DNA of 64,000 nucleotides from Tissierella sp. Yu-01 (GCF_029537395.1 NZ_CP120677.1:744001-808000), one strand, 5' to 3'; shown: positions 34,865-44,344, counted from the first letter of the stretch. Translations and numbers: made by a program. Notes: generated by a model from the letters alone, not told the origin.

Positions 34865-35116
34865 TTATCCCTTCTTTTCGAGTAAATCCTTCGGTAACAA
34901 TTCATTAGCATCCTTAAATAATTGATTAATCTCTAAGGTCAATTTATTTATCTCATCTTCCAGGTCATTTGGTTCCACACCTAGCTCTTTTAATTCATTA
35001 ATTATCTCATCTTCTTGTTTTTTTAGTTGCTCTAATCTTGCCTCAGCTCGATATTTTAAAGACTTCGCCTTTTCAAGATTCTCTTTTAATTGAGTTAATT
35101 CCTTTTCGTAATCCAT
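34865..35116 (-). CDS. Small coiled-coil protein of the Mre11-Rad50-like cassette
   Basis: An 83-residue protein, almost wholly charged coiled coil (YEKELTQLKENLEKAKSLKY onwards), with no catalytic motif. ATG 35116 has GGAGG upstream, formed by the last codons of the N-half gene. It ends one base before the C-half gene. It may supply part of the descending arm of the split ATPase; the name is descriptive only. Confidence 0.75.
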   Translation of the reverse strand: MDYEKELTQLKENLEKAKSLKYRAEARLEQLKKQEDEIINELKELGVEPNDLEDEINKLTLEINQLFKDANELLPKDLLEKKG

Positions 35117-35117
35117 A

Positions 35118-36566
35118 CTAACCTCCAATATAATGATCTATTATATGTTCTATTTTACTTTCACTTATATCGCTTAAACAATATGGACATACCTCTATTT
35201 TTTTTAATAAATTTTGATATTTATCCAATTGTATTTTAATATTATCATTTATATCATTAAAAGATGTAGTTTCATTATGCAAATCCTTCTTATATATTAA
35301 AGATACTTTATAGAGTTTAGATAGTTTGGTTAATAAATTTAACTTTTCATCTAAAACATCTAATTTATAATCAACTTTTTCAACATTTTTAAAATTGATT
35401 ATATAATTTTCACCCATTATTAAACTTTTCTTAATATTATCATACGTTTCTCTATAATAAGTTAATTTATTTAATTTTTTAAGTATAGTAGGAATTTTAT
35501 TTAAATCATCTGAGATTTTATCTATATTATTTAATTCAATGAGAGTGTTTTTCTGTTGTAATATTTCATATATATATAGTGCTCTTTTTTTCTGCATTTG
35601 TGAAAGTTTTCTATACCTTCCATATATATTTTCTAACTGTGAAACATTATTTTGAGCCAATTCTATATCTTTTAATTTATAAGATATTAATCTATATTCA
35701 TTAACATCTTTTCTTATTTTGTATAAATTTATATTATATCGACTAAGATATCTATGTTTAAGTAAGTTATTTTCTATATCATTAGCTTTATTTTTTAAAT
35801 CACCAAGAACTTGCAACTTATTTAATATATTTGTAATTTCTGTTCTCTCATTTTTTATTTCATGTATTAATTTATATGCATTTTTCAATTTTTCAAGTCT
35901 AATATTATTTTTAGAAATTTCATTTTTCATAGCGGAAACAATATTAAGTTTTTCTTTCATACTGTCTATAAAATCGTACTTTTTTACTTCTTCGGCTATC
36001 CTTAAGTTACTTTCTTCAATGTTCTTTTTTATGATATTTAAACCTCTTGAATCTTTTAAAACGTCTCTTAAAGCATCATCAATGATATTAACACCGACAA
36101 GTCTGCCTATAGCACTAGCTCGTGTACTTGATTTTTCAGAAAGTAGGAAGGCTCCATCAAGTTGTTCTCCTAAATTAATAGAATTTGATTCTTCACTATC
36201 TAAGTGGATTTTTTTTATTCCTATAGTTTCTACAATTTGTTCAGGTGTATTAGATCCAAATCCCTCAAATTTAGTTTCTTCACCTTTGTTATTTATTAAA
36301 ATATATTGGTTTTTTGACCTGCTTCTATATCTTTTTAGAATCGTATTATCACTAAATTCTAATGTAACACTACACTCCTTTTCCCCTTCTCTAATAAAAT
36401 AATCACCTGAAGGTTCATTATACAATACCCATTTAATACCTCTTATTATGGCAGATTTACCTGAATCTGATGATCCTACGATAACATTCAACCTTTCATC
36501 AAGGTCTATGGAGGAATGTTTATGGGATTGAAAGTTATTCAAGGTAATTCGTTTTATATATTTCAT
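35118..36566 (-). CDS. Rad50/SbcC-like ATPase, N-terminal half with zinc hook
   Basis: A 482-residue protein. The N-terminus MKYIKRITLNNFQSHKHSSI and Walker A GSSDSGKS (31-38) are typical of Rad50/RecF-type ATPases. Residues about 180-455 are coiled coil, and the C-terminus ends just after CPYC (C460, C463), a Rad50 zinc-hook half-site. No signature motif or Walker B is present, so it needs a partner for ATP hydrolysis, presumably the product at 34210. It follows the nuclease gene by 8 bases. Intact frame with own ribosome site. Confidence 0.85.
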   Translation of the reverse strand: MKYIKRITLNNFQSHKHSSIDLDERLNVIVGSSDSGKSAIIRGIKWVLYNEPSGDYFIREGEKECSVTLEFSDNTILKRYRSRSKNQYILINNKGEETKFEGFGSNTPEQIVETIGIKKIHLDSEESNSINLGEQLDGAFLLSEKSSTRASAIGRLVGVNIIDDALRDVLKDSRGLNIIKKNIEESNLRIAEEVKKYDFIDSMKEKLNIVSAMKNEISKNNIRLEKLKNAYKLIHEIKNERTEITNILNKLQVLGDLKNKANDIENNLLKHRYLSRYNINLYKIRKDVNEYRLISYKLKDIELAQNNVSQLENIYGRYRKLSQMQKKRALYIYEILQQKNTLIELNNIDKISDDLNKIPTILKKLNKLTYYRETYDNIKKSLIMGENYIINFKNVEKVDYKLDVLDEKLNLLTKLSKLYKVSLIYKKDLHNETTSFNDINDNIKIQLDKYQNLLKKIEVCPYCLSDISESKIEHIIDHYIGG

Positions 36567-36574
36567 ATAATCAC

Positions 36575-37549
36575 CTATAAACCTTTCATTTGAACTTGAG
36601 CAATTCTCTTTAAAGCTTCTTCTTTAACTTCGTTTGGTACTCCTTCTGAAATAGAAACTTCAATAAGAATATCATTAATATCCATTTTATCGAATTCCAG
36701 AGTTGAATCTATTGTTTGTTTGAATTCGAATAACCTTTCACTTTTAAACACAGACTTTTCTACTTCTGATCTGTCTAAAACAAGATCACCATCTAAAGCA
36801 GATTCAAGTTGTTTGTACTTTATTGATATTTTGTCATCAAGTTCCAAAATAACAACTTGTGGTTTCCTATCAATCTCTCTCAAACTATTTGTAATTCTAA
36901 CTAAACTACCCGGATTAACAAAGTACTTATTGTCAATTTCAATCGTCTTAAATCCTGCATGATAATGACCAGATAGGGTTATATCAGCTTTAGTATCCTT
37001 GATATCATCAACCAAGGTATATGGAATACCCTTGACAAAAGGCTTATCTAATAACATCCCATGTATAACATGAATGGAATAATCTACATTACTATCTACA
37101 TCTTTTAGGATATACCTTTCTTTATTAACGTCATTATCTAAATCATAAATATAAGGCTGTCCTGTCACTTGAACATTTATTTTCCCATCGGTTAAATAAA
37201 CTTTATCATTTTCATTTATTACCCTTAAAAAATCTAGTTGACCTAATAATCCAAGTATTGTTCTATTTATAGTTTGTGGATTATGTCCAAAGATGTCATG
37301 ATTTCCGCTAACAATGTAGAAAGGCACCTTTATATTTTTTAATATTTTTGCAAATCTACTTACAATTGAAATAGATATATCGGGTCTATCAAATAGATCG
37401 CCACCATGAATAACATAGTCTATACTATTGATATTAATTATATCAACTATTTCACATAATTTGTTCTCTAAAGTCAGTACAAAATCATCTTTTCTATTTT
37501 TAGGATTTGTTCCCCTTATATGTGTATCTGTAAAATATAATATTTTCAA
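36575..37549 (-). CDS. Mre11/SbcD-like metallophosphoesterase (DNA repair exonuclease)
   Basis: A 324-residue calcineurin-type nuclease. Phosphoesterase motifs are complete: FTDTHIRG (D8, H10), IHGGDLFDRPD, VSGNHDIFG, VIHGM and LSGHYHAGF. The C-terminal 100 residues would form the Rad50-binding cap region. Start is TTG 37549, which is properly spaced from TAGGAG; an upstream GTG 37558 overlaps that site. It lies directly downstream of recA and upstream of the split Rad50-like genes. Confidence 0.87.
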   Translation of the reverse strand: MKILYFTDTHIRGTNPKNRKDDFVLTLENKLCEIVDIININSIDYVIHGGDLFDRPDISISIVSRFAKILKNIKVPFYIVSGNHDIFGHNPQTINRTILGLLGQLDFLRVINENDKVYLTDGKINVQVTGQPYIYDLDNDVNKERYILKDVDSNVDYSIHVIHGMLLDKPFVKGIPYTLVDDIKDTKADITLSGHYHAGFKTIEIDNKYFVNPGSLVRITNSLREIDRKPQVVILELDDKISIKYKQLESALDGDLVLDRSEVEKSVFKSERLFEFKQTIDSTLEFDKMDINDILIEVSISEGVPNEVKEEALKRIAQVQMKGL

Positions 37550-37568
37550 AAATAACACTCCTATACGA

Positions 37569-37592
37569 AAACCTCCTATTACAAGGAGGTTT
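37569..37592 (-). terminator. Hairpin between recA and the Mre11-like gene
   Basis: AAACCTCCT / AGGAGGTTT, 9 bp, loop of six, followed by only a short T run. Probably a partial terminator allowing readthrough from recA into the repair cassette. Confidence 0.55.
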
Positions 37593-37605
37593 CATAATTT
37601 ATATC

Positions 37606-38640
37606 TTACTCCTTTGGACTATCATTGGAGTTTGTATCTGTTTCAGGTGACAACTTATATATCTCTCTAACTTTTCTTTCTATTTCAGCTAACATTTCTG
37701 GATTTTCTTTAAGGAATTCTTTTGAATTCTCTCTACCTTGTCCTAATTTTTGGTCATTATAGCTATACCATGAACCTGATTTATTAACAACTCCCGCTAA
37801 TACTCCTACATCTAGTATGCTTCCTATCTTAGAAATTCCTGTACCATACATTATATCAAATTCTGCTTGTTTAAAAGGAGGTGCTACTTTATTCTTTACA
37901 ACCTTTATTCTTGTTCTATTGCCTATTATTTCATCGCCTTGCTTTATGGAATCTATCCTTCTTATATCCAATCTAATACTTGAATAGAACTTTAGAGCTC
38001 TACCTCCAGTTGTAGTTTCAGGATTTCCAAACATTACACCTATTTTTTCTCTCAATTGATTAATAAAGATAATTATAGTATTAGATTTATTTACAGCACC
38101 TGCAATTTTACGTAAAGCTTGAGACATAAGTCTAGCTTGAAGTCCCATGTGGCTGTCTCCCATTTCACCTTCAATTTCAGCCTTTGGTACTAAAGCAGCA
38201 ACAGAGTCTACTATAATTACATCAATTGCACCACTTCTTACCAATGCCTCTGTTATTTCTAAGGCTTGTTCACCAGTATCCGGTTGTGATATGACAAGAT
38301 TTTCAACATCTACACCTAATCTTTCAGCATAAGCTGGATCTAATGCATGTTCTGCATCTATGAAAGCTGCATTGCCTCCAAGTTTTTGCGCTTCTGCAAT
38401 AACATGAAGAGCAACGGTAGTTTTACCTGAAGATTCCGGTCCGTAAATCTCAATAATTCTTCCTTTAGGGAATCCACCTATACCTAAAGCTACATCTAAA
38501 TCCAAAGAACCAGTAGGTATAATATCTAAATTTAATTTTGCACCTTCGCCTAGACGCATTATTGAACCTTTACCAAATTGTTTTTCTATTTGACTTAATG
38601 CTAAATCCAGAGCTTTTTTCTTTTCACTATTATCTACCAT
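37606..38640 (-). CDS. recA: Recombinase A
   Basis: A 344-residue strand-exchange ATPase that also triggers LexA cleavage. Walker [10 protein letters not shown] lies at about residues 65-73, and L1/L2 loops and the family hallmark [14 protein letters not shown] are present. The ribosome site CTGGAG lies in a CCAGTT/AACTGG hairpin. A sigma-A promoter and a LexA box precede it. Confidence 0.98.
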   Translation of the reverse strand: MVDNSEKKKALDLALSQIEKQFGKGSIMRLGEGAKLNLDIIPTGSLDLDVALGIGGFPKGRIIEIYGPESSGKTTVALHVIAEAQKLGGNAAFIDAEHALDPAYAERLGVDVENLVISQPDTGEQALEITEALVRSGAIDVIIVDSVAALVPKAEIEGEMGDSHMGLQARLMSQALRKIAGAVNKSNTIIIFINQLREKIGVMFGNPETTTGGRALKFYSSIRLDIRRIDSIKQGDEIIGNRTRIKVVKNKVAPPFKQAEFDIMYGTGISKIGSILDVGVLAGVVNKSGSWYSYNDQKLGQGRENSKEFLKENPEMLAEIERKVREIYKLSPETDTNSNDSPKE

Positions 38641-38679
38641 AATACTCCAGTTAAACTGGGCTCACCCCTTTCAAATTCT

Positions 38680-38693
38680 CGAACGTTAGTTCC
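38680..38693 (-). promoter_or_regulatory. LexA box of recA
   Basis: CGAACGTTAGTTCC (plus strand) fits the Gram-positive LexA consensus CGAACRNRYGTTYC closely. It lies just after the predicted start point of the recA transcript. Confidence 0.85.
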
Positions 38694-38702
38694 TTATCTT
38701 AA

Positions 38703-38731
38703 ATATTACATTAATATAAGAAATAAGTCAA
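38703..38731 (-). promoter_or_regulatory. recA promoter
   Basis: Minus strand: TTGACT (38731-38726), 17-base spacer, TAATAT (38708-38703). Confidence 0.72.
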
Positions 38732-38745
38732 TTGTAAATTATAAA

Positions 38746-39966
38746 TTATAAAAATTCTTTAATTTCAAAGAGCGCTTTAAGTGCAGCTCTATTTTGAATT
38801 GCTGCTCTATTACCTGAAAATACTTCTTTTATAATCTTATATCTATTACTAGTCATAACGCAAAAATAAACCAATCCAACAGGTTTTTCTTTAGAACCAC
38901 CATCAGGTCCTGCTATTCCTGTTATTGATAATACTATATCTGATTTAGTTTTTTCCAATAAACCTTTGGCCATTTCATAAGCAGTTTGTTCACTTACTGC
39001 ACCATATTTCTCCAAAGTATAAGGGCTGACATTTAATTCATTAATTTTTGCATTGTTGCTATAAGTTATAAGACCTCTGTCAAATACTAATGAAGCACCA
39101 GGGATTTTAGTAATTTTACTTGAAATAAGGCCTCCAGTACAAGATTCACATAAGGATACTTTCATCTGTTTTTCTCTTAATAGATTAATTAATATTTCTT
39201 CTATAGGTATATTGTTATATCCATATATATGACTACCTATTTTTTCTTCTATCATTTGCATTTTATAATTTAGTTTCTCTTCAATTGTTTTTATTTCTGA
39301 GCCTTTTGCAATTATTTTAATTTCTACTGTACCATCTTTCGCAAAAGTTGCAATATCAAAATTATCTTCATATATATCCAAAGATTTCAATTCAACTTCT
39401 AAAGCTGATTCACCTATGCCTATGGTATTGATTGATTTGATAATTATATTAGTATCTTGCTTTAATATGGGAAGTACATATTTTTCAAACATAGGTATTA
39501 ATTCCTTTGGTGGTCCAGGTAACATTATAATTTTTTTGCTATTTGAATCAATGTAAATACCAGGAGCAGTACCATTTTCATTCTTAATAAATTCTGAGTT
39601 CTTAGGTTTTAATGCTTGCTTTTTGTTATTGTTTGTCATATTACGATGCATACGATTAAATTTTTCAGCGATTTCATTTTCTATTTCAATATCTTTTTCC
39701 AGTTCTAAATCTAATGCTTTGGCTATTACCTCTTTTGTCATATCATCTTGAGTTGGTCCTAGGCCACCTGTTGTTAAAATTAAGTCTGCTCTTTGTAAAG
39801 CAATATTAATTACCTCAGTTAGTCTTTCTTCATTATCATCAACAGAAGTGTGATAACAAGGTTCAATCCCAAGCTCTATTAACTTACTTGAAAGATATTT
39901 AGAATTGGTATTTACAATACTTCCAACCATTATTTCAGTTCCAACAGTAATAATTTCAGCTCTCAT
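38746..39966 (-). CDS. cinA: CinA competence/damage-inducible protein, nicotinamide-nucleotide amidase type
   Basis: A 406-residue two-domain protein. The N-terminal molybdopterin-binding-like domain (MRAEIITVGTEIMVGSIVNT; TTGGLGPTQDDMTKE) is followed by the C-terminal NMN deamidase domain (about 250-400; SLCESCTGGLISSKIT, SITGIAGPDGG). It recycles pyridine nucleotides. The pgsA-cinA-recA order is conserved in Firmicutes. Confidence 0.93.
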   Translation of the reverse strand: MRAEIITVGTEIMVGSIVNTNSKYLSSKLIELGIEPCYHTSVDDNEERLTEVINIALQRADLILTTGGLGPTQDDMTKEVIAKALDLELEKDIEIENEIAEKFNRMHRNMTNNNKKQALKPKNSEFIKNENGTAPGIYIDSNSKKIIMLPGPPKELIPMFEKYVLPILKQDTNIIIKSINTIGIGESALEVELKSLDIYEDNFDIATFAKDGTVEIKIIAKGSEIKTIEEKLNYKMQMIEEKIGSHIYGYNNIPIEEILINLLREKQMKVSLCESCTGGLISSKITKIPGASLVFDRGLITYSNNAKINELNVSPYTLEKYGAVSEQTAYEMAKGLLEKTKSDIVLSITGIAGPDGGSKEKPVGLVYFCVMTSNRYKIIKEVFSGNRAAIQNRAALKALFEIKEFL

Positions 39967-39984
39967 TATTTCATCTCCGCATCG

Positions 39985-40530
39985 TTATATGTCTTTTAGT
40001 TTTAAAGTATCTTTATTTTTGTATAAATAATCAACACCTGATAATATAGTAAAAATTAAAGATACATATAACATAATTATATCCACAGGAATATTAGAAG
40101 CCTGGAAAGGAAAATTATTTAATAACAATAAAGGTATAGCTATTAATTGAGTTATTGTTTTAAATTTCCCTAGAGGGCTTGCTGCAATAGTTACACCCTC
40201 AGAAGCAGCTATTACTCTAAATCCTGTTATAGTAAATTCCCTAGCTATTATGACTATGACTACCCATGCTGGAACTCTTCCTAATTCTACAAGGGAGATT
40301 AATGCAGCAGAAACTAGGATCTTATCAGCTAATGGATCAACAAATTTACCAAAGTTAGTCACTAAATTTCTGCTTCTTGCAATATATCCATCAAGAGTGT
40401 CCGTTAAAGCTGCAAAGATAAATATTACTGCAGCAATATATGTACTGTATCTAATGTTAGAATAAAGTACGGCCATAAAAACCGGAACTAAAAATACTCT
40501 AAAGATTGTTATCTTATTTGCTAGATTCAT
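39985..40530 (-). CDS. pgsA: CDP-diacylglycerol--glycerol-3-phosphate 3-phosphatidyltransferase
   Basis: A 181-residue integral membrane enzyme that makes phosphatidylglycerol phosphate. The CDP-alcohol phosphotransferase motif reads DTLDGYIARSRNLVTNFGKFVDPLAD in part at about residues 43-68 (two DG..AR and G..xD..D elements), with several membrane helices. It overlaps the end of rimO by 17 bases. Confidence 0.93.
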   Translation of the reverse strand: MNLANKITIFRVFLVPVFMAVLYSNIRYSTYIAAVIFIFAALTDTLDGYIARSRNLVTNFGKFVDPLADKILVSAALISLVELGRVPAWVVIVIIAREFTITGFRVIAASEGVTIAASPLGKFKTITQLIAIPLLLLNNFPFQASNIPVDIIMLYVSLIFTILSGVDYLYKNKDTLKLKDI

Positions 40531-41854
40531 TCACTAACACTCCTATTAAATCATATTCCAGATACTCAGTAATCTCTACTTCCACAAATTCATCAATTTC
40601 TAGTTTTTCATTAGTATTTATATAAACTACACCGTCTATTTCTGGACTATCCATATATGTTCTACCAATATAAGTATTGTCTCCAGCATATTCTTCTATA
40701 ATAACTTCATATACATTTCCTAATTTAGACATCATCAAGTCTTCAGATATATCCTTTTGAAGCTCCATTAGTCTATCTCTACGTTCTTCTTTTATACTCT
40801 CATCAATTTGATTTGGCATTGAATATGCAGAAGTGTCTTCTTCTTGAGAATATGTAAATACTCCTAATCTATCAAATCTTATATTTTTTACAAAATCATA
40901 TAATTCGTTAAAATTGTCATTTGTTTCACCTGGGAATCCAACAATAAAGGTCGTTCTAATTACTATCTCAGGTATTTCATTTCTTAGTTTCCTAATCAAT
41001 TCTTCGACATTTTGCTTAGAAGTTCTTCTATTCATTCTTTTTAGTACATCATCGCTTATATGTTGTAATGGAATGTCAACATATTTTACTACCTTATCAT
41101 TATCTCTTATTGATTTAATTAAATCATCACTAAAATTATCTGGGTATAGATATAATATTCTAATCCACTTTAATTCACTGATTTTATTCAATCTGTTTAA
41201 AAGTTTATATAGAGAATATTCACCATATAAATCAATACCATAATCAGAAGTATTCTGAGCAATTAATATCACTTCTTTTATGCCATTATCTACTAGATAA
41301 TTAACTTCGTTAATAATATCATCCATTCTTCTACTTCTATGCTTCCCACGTAACTTAGGTATGATACAGTAAGTGCAATGATTATCGCATCCTTCTGAAA
41401 TTCTCACATAGGCTGTAGTATTAAAATTAATTCTTTCTACATTTTCTATATAGAAATCATTTACATTATCTATTTTAACAATCTTATTTTTATTTAAATC
41501 AAGTTCTTTTAAGGTATCATTTAACTCTTTAATGTTACCTGTACCTATAATAGCGTCAATATCCTCTATTTCTTCGATTAGTTCATTGGAATATCTTTGG
41601 GCTAAACAACCTGCTAATAATAGATATTCACAATTACCTTCATGTTTATATTTTGTCATTTCCCATATAGTTTCAATGGATTCTTCTTTAGCAGCTTCAA
41701 TAAACCCGCAGGTATTAACTATTATAATATTTGCATCTTCTAGTTCCTCTGCAATAATAAATTTATCTTTATCTAGGATACCTAACATCAATTCAGAATC
41801 AACCTCATTCTTAGAACATCCTAAGGTAACAACGTAAACACTTCTCTTTTTCAT
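40514..41854 (-). CDS. rimO: Ribosomal protein S12 methylthiotransferase
   Basis: A 446-residue radical-SAM enzyme that methylthiolates an Asp of S12. The N-terminal cluster cysteines are in TLGCSKNEVDSE, NTCGFIEAAKEES and LAGCLAQRY, and the radical-SAM motif is CDNHCTYCIIP at about 152-162; a TRAM domain ends the protein. SKNEVDSE and GFIEAAK distinguish RimO from MiaB, which is also present at 18767. Confidence 0.95.
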   Translation of the reverse strand: MKKRSVYVVTLGCSKNEVDSELMLGILDKDKFIIAEELEDANIIIVNTCGFIEAAKEESIETIWEMTKYKHEGNCEYLLLAGCLAQRYSNELIEEIEDIDAIIGTGNIKELNDTLKELDLNKNKIVKIDNVNDFYIENVERINFNTTAYVRISEGCDNHCTYCIIPKLRGKHRSRRMDDIINEVNYLVDNGIKEVILIAQNTSDYGIDLYGEYSLYKLLNRLNKISELKWIRILYLYPDNFSDDLIKSIRDNDKVVKYVDIPLQHISDDVLKRMNRRTSKQNVEELIRKLRNEIPEIVIRTTFIVGFPGETNDNFNELYDFVKNIRFDRLGVFTYSQEEDTSAYSMPNQIDESIKEERRDRLMELQKDISEDLMMSKLGNVYEVIIEEYAGDNTYIGRTYMDSPEIDGVVYINTNEKLEIDEFVEVEITEYLEYDLIGVLVNESSK

Positions 41855-41865
41855 TAAATCTCTCC

Positions 41866-44097
41866 TTATATTTCCTGTTCTACTTCTTCTAACTCATCTT
41901 TTGTCATTAAAACTTTTCTAGGCTTACTACCTTCGTAGCCACCTATAACTCCGCGTTCCTCCATTTCATCCACAATTCTAGCAGCCCGAGCATATCCAAC
42001 TCTTAACTTCCTTTGAATTAGAGAAATAGATGCTTGTCCTTCCTCTACTACAAGTTTAATTGCATCTGGAAGTAACTCATCACTATCTTGATAATTTATC
42101 TCTTTTGCATTTTGAATTACTTCAATAATGTCTTCATCATAATTAGATTCATTTTGCTCTTTTAGATAATTAACTACATTTTCTACTTCATCATCACTTA
42201 TAAATGCACCTTGTATTCTAACAGGCTTTGAATAAAATGAAGGAAAAAATAACATATCACCCTTACCTAATAATTTCTCTGCACCTGCCATATCTAATAT
42301 AGTTCTAGAATCTACTTGTGAAGATACCGCAAAAGATATCCTAGAAGGTATGTTTGCTTTAATTGTACCTGTTATAACATCAACTGACGGTCTTTGAGTA
42401 GCTACTATTAAATACATTCCTGCTGCTCTAGCCATTTGTGCTAATCTACAAATATAATCTTCTATTTCCTGTGCTGCTACCATCATCAAGTCTGCTAGTT
42501 CATCAATTACTATAACAACTTTCGGAAGTCTTTCTTCCTGATTATCATGATGTTTAGCATTGTATGATGTTATATCCCTCACACTACTTTGTGCAAATAG
42601 TTTATATCGTCTTTCCATTTCAGTCACAGCCCAGTTTAATGCAAAAGATGCTTTCTTTGCATCTGTAACTACCGGAATTAATAGATGAGGTATCCCATTA
42701 TAAATACTTAATTCAACAACCTTAGGGTCTATTAACATTAATTTTACATCATCTGGTGAAGACTTATATAATATGTTCATAATTATAGTATTTATACATA
42801 CACTCTTACCAGAACCTGTAGCACCAGCAATCAAAAGATGGGGCATTTTATCAATACTAGAAACAATAGGTTTACCAGATACATCCTTTCCAAGAGCTAA
42901 AGGAAGATTTGAATTTATTTTTATAAATTCTTCTGATAGAAGTATTTCCTTAAGCATAACACTATCTTTTGCCTTATTAGGAACTTCTATACCTACTGCA
43001 GCCTTGCCAGGAATTGGAGCTTCGATTCTTATATCAGAAGTTGCTAGGCTTAAGGCAATATTATCGGATAAGGATACTATTCTACTAAGCTTTATTCCTG
43101 GAGCTGGCTCTAATTCATAACATGTAATAGTAGGACCCTTATTAATATTTGAGATAGTAGCTTCAATACCAAAATTCTTCATAGTTTCTTCAATGATTTT
43201 AGCATTGTTTAATATATCCTTTTTATCGCTTCCATCTTGCTTATATGCTTGAGACTTAAGCAAATTTAATGGTGGAAGTTTATATTCCAGATTAGTTAGT
43301 TTTGTTTGTTTTTCTTTTATTTCTGTCTCTATATTGTTTGTACCTTCATTTACTTGCTGGTTATTAAGTTTTATTTTTGCTTGATCTTTAGATATATCCT
43401 CTGATTCATTTGTAGTATAATCATTTATAATTATACCCTCTTCTACATTTGTTTGAATAGGGGGTATTTCCAACAACTCATCAGGAGAAATTTTCTCTTT
43501 TTTTATAGTTTTACTCTTTTTAGGTTTTTCTTTATATACTATCTCAGGTTTCAAATCCGTTACTTTGGTTAGAACATCTTTAACTTTGATGTTAGAAACA
43601 ACTAGTATACTAATAGATATTAGTACAGATAAAACGATATAAGTACCTATAGAACCAAACAATTTATAAAAAAAGAATCCAAATAAACTTCCTATGAATC
43701 CTCCTCCTTTATTCACCTTTGATAGCAGGATACCATTTTTTATTCTTTCAATAAGTCCTACGTCATCTAAATTACTTCCATCTAAAATTATAAGAAAGCT
43801 TATAAAAATTATTATTAAAGATATAATTGCTTTATATTCAGTTTGTTTAAATCTATTTAATATAAAAACTAAGCCTGTCCCAAATATAAGAAATGGAAAA
43901 AAATAACCTCCAAATCCCATTAGAGAAAAAGTAGTACCATTAATAATTTGTCCTACTATTCCCATTCTTGTACTAAATAAGCTAAATAAAATAATAATAC
44001 CCAAAGCTAATATACTAATTCCAATAATATCATTATCCAATTCAACTGTTTTTACCTTCTTTGATTTTTTTCTCGATTTTTTTTTGTTAACACCCAA
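41866..44097 (-). CDS. ftsK: DNA translocase FtsK/SpoIIIE
   Basis: A 743-residue translocase that moves DNA through the septum. Four membrane helices (about 20-190) are followed by a charged linker, then the RecA-like motor with Walker A GATGSGKSVCIN and Walker B VVIVIDELADLMM, and a C-terminal winged-helix gamma domain (VGYARAARIVDEMEERGVIG). Start TTG 44097 with GAGGTG upstream; a longer in-frame reading to 44208 runs through the RNA candidate and is rejected. It may act as SpoIIIE in sporulation. Confidence 0.93.
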   Translation of the reverse strand: MGVNKKKSRKKSKKVKTVELDNDIIGISILALGIIILFSLFSTRMGIVGQIINGTTFSLMGFGGYFFPFLIFGTGLVFILNRFKQTEYKAIISLIIIFISFLIILDGSNLDDVGLIERIKNGILLSKVNKGGGFIGSLFGFFFYKLFGSIGTYIVLSVLISISILVVSNIKVKDVLTKVTDLKPEIVYKEKPKKSKTIKKEKISPDELLEIPPIQTNVEEGIIINDYTTNESEDISKDQAKIKLNNQQVNEGTNNIETEIKEKQTKLTNLEYKLPPLNLLKSQAYKQDGSDKKDILNNAKIIEETMKNFGIEATISNINKGPTITCYELEPAPGIKLSRIVSLSDNIALSLATSDIRIEAPIPGKAAVGIEVPNKAKDSVMLKEILLSEEFIKINSNLPLALGKDVSGKPIVSSIDKMPHLLIAGATGSGKSVCINTIIMNILYKSSPDDVKLMLIDPKVVELSIYNGIPHLLIPVVTDAKKASFALNWAVTEMERRYKLFAQSSVRDITSYNAKHHDNQEERLPKVVIVIDELADLMMVAAQEIEDYICRLAQMARAAGMYLIVATQRPSVDVITGTIKANIPSRISFAVSSQVDSRTILDMAGAEKLLGKGDMLFFPSFYSKPVRIQGAFISDDEVENVVNYLKEQNESNYDEDIIEVIQNAKEINYQDSDELLPDAIKLVVEEGQASISLIQRKLRVGYARAARIVDEMEERGVIGGYEGSKPRKVLMTKDELEEVEQEI

Positions 44098-44139
44098 TAA
44101 AAACACCTCTATACACTTAATTTTATCATATGTACAATA

Positions 44140-44323
44140 TTCAAAAAAGAAAAATCCCCCTTTAAAGTATCGGAAGAATTGCGTAGCAATTTCATCGCAC
44201 CACTGCAACGAGGTTTATCTCGTTATAGACTACATCTGTATTTAAGTAACAGAATAAAGAGATTATGACTCACCAAATATTGATTTATTAGGAGCTCAGT
44301 TGCTTCGATAAGGTGGTCATATT
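44140..44323 (-). ncRNA. Candidate structured small RNA, about 185 nt, unassigned
   Basis: The gap between the tepA-like gene and ftsK has an extended -10 box immediately upstream. Reading the minus strand, TATCGAAG near the 5' end can pair with CTTCCGATA near the 3' end (one mismatch), GCAAC pairs with GTTGC inside that, AACGAG/CTCGTT forms a hairpin, and ATTGC-TAC-GCAAT forms a 3'-side hairpin. An alternative ACCAC/GTGGT pairing is also possible. The end is T-rich (GGGGGATTTTTCTTTTTT). Length and closed-rod layout recall 6S RNA, but I cannot confirm this; it could be an ftsK leader. Confidence 0.35.
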
Positions 44324-44329
44324 AACCTA

Positions 44330-44338
44330 ATTATAGCA
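44330..44338 (-). promoter_or_regulatory. Extended -10 promoter for the small RNA candidate
   Basis: Minus strand TGCTATAAT (TGn + TATAAT); the -35 region is weak. Expected start near 44323. Confidence 0.6.
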
Positions 44339-44344
44339 TATATA

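Noticed and set aside
35719-36402. A 227-residue plus-strand open frame opposite the Rad50-like N-half.
   Set aside because: Low-complexity translation rich in Ser/Phe/Leu, no ribosome site, antisense to a well-supported gene.
34210-36566. Split Rad50-like genes as frameshifted pieces of one pseudogene.
   Set aside because: Each has its own ribosome site and proper start, spacing is tight as in a coupled operon, and all key motifs are intact.
44140-44323. T-box riboswitch for the RNA before ftsK.
   Set aside because: A TGGT with flanking G is present (GTGGTGCGATG), but the conserved antiterminator pairing and stem I elements are missing, and ftsK is not an amino-acid gene.
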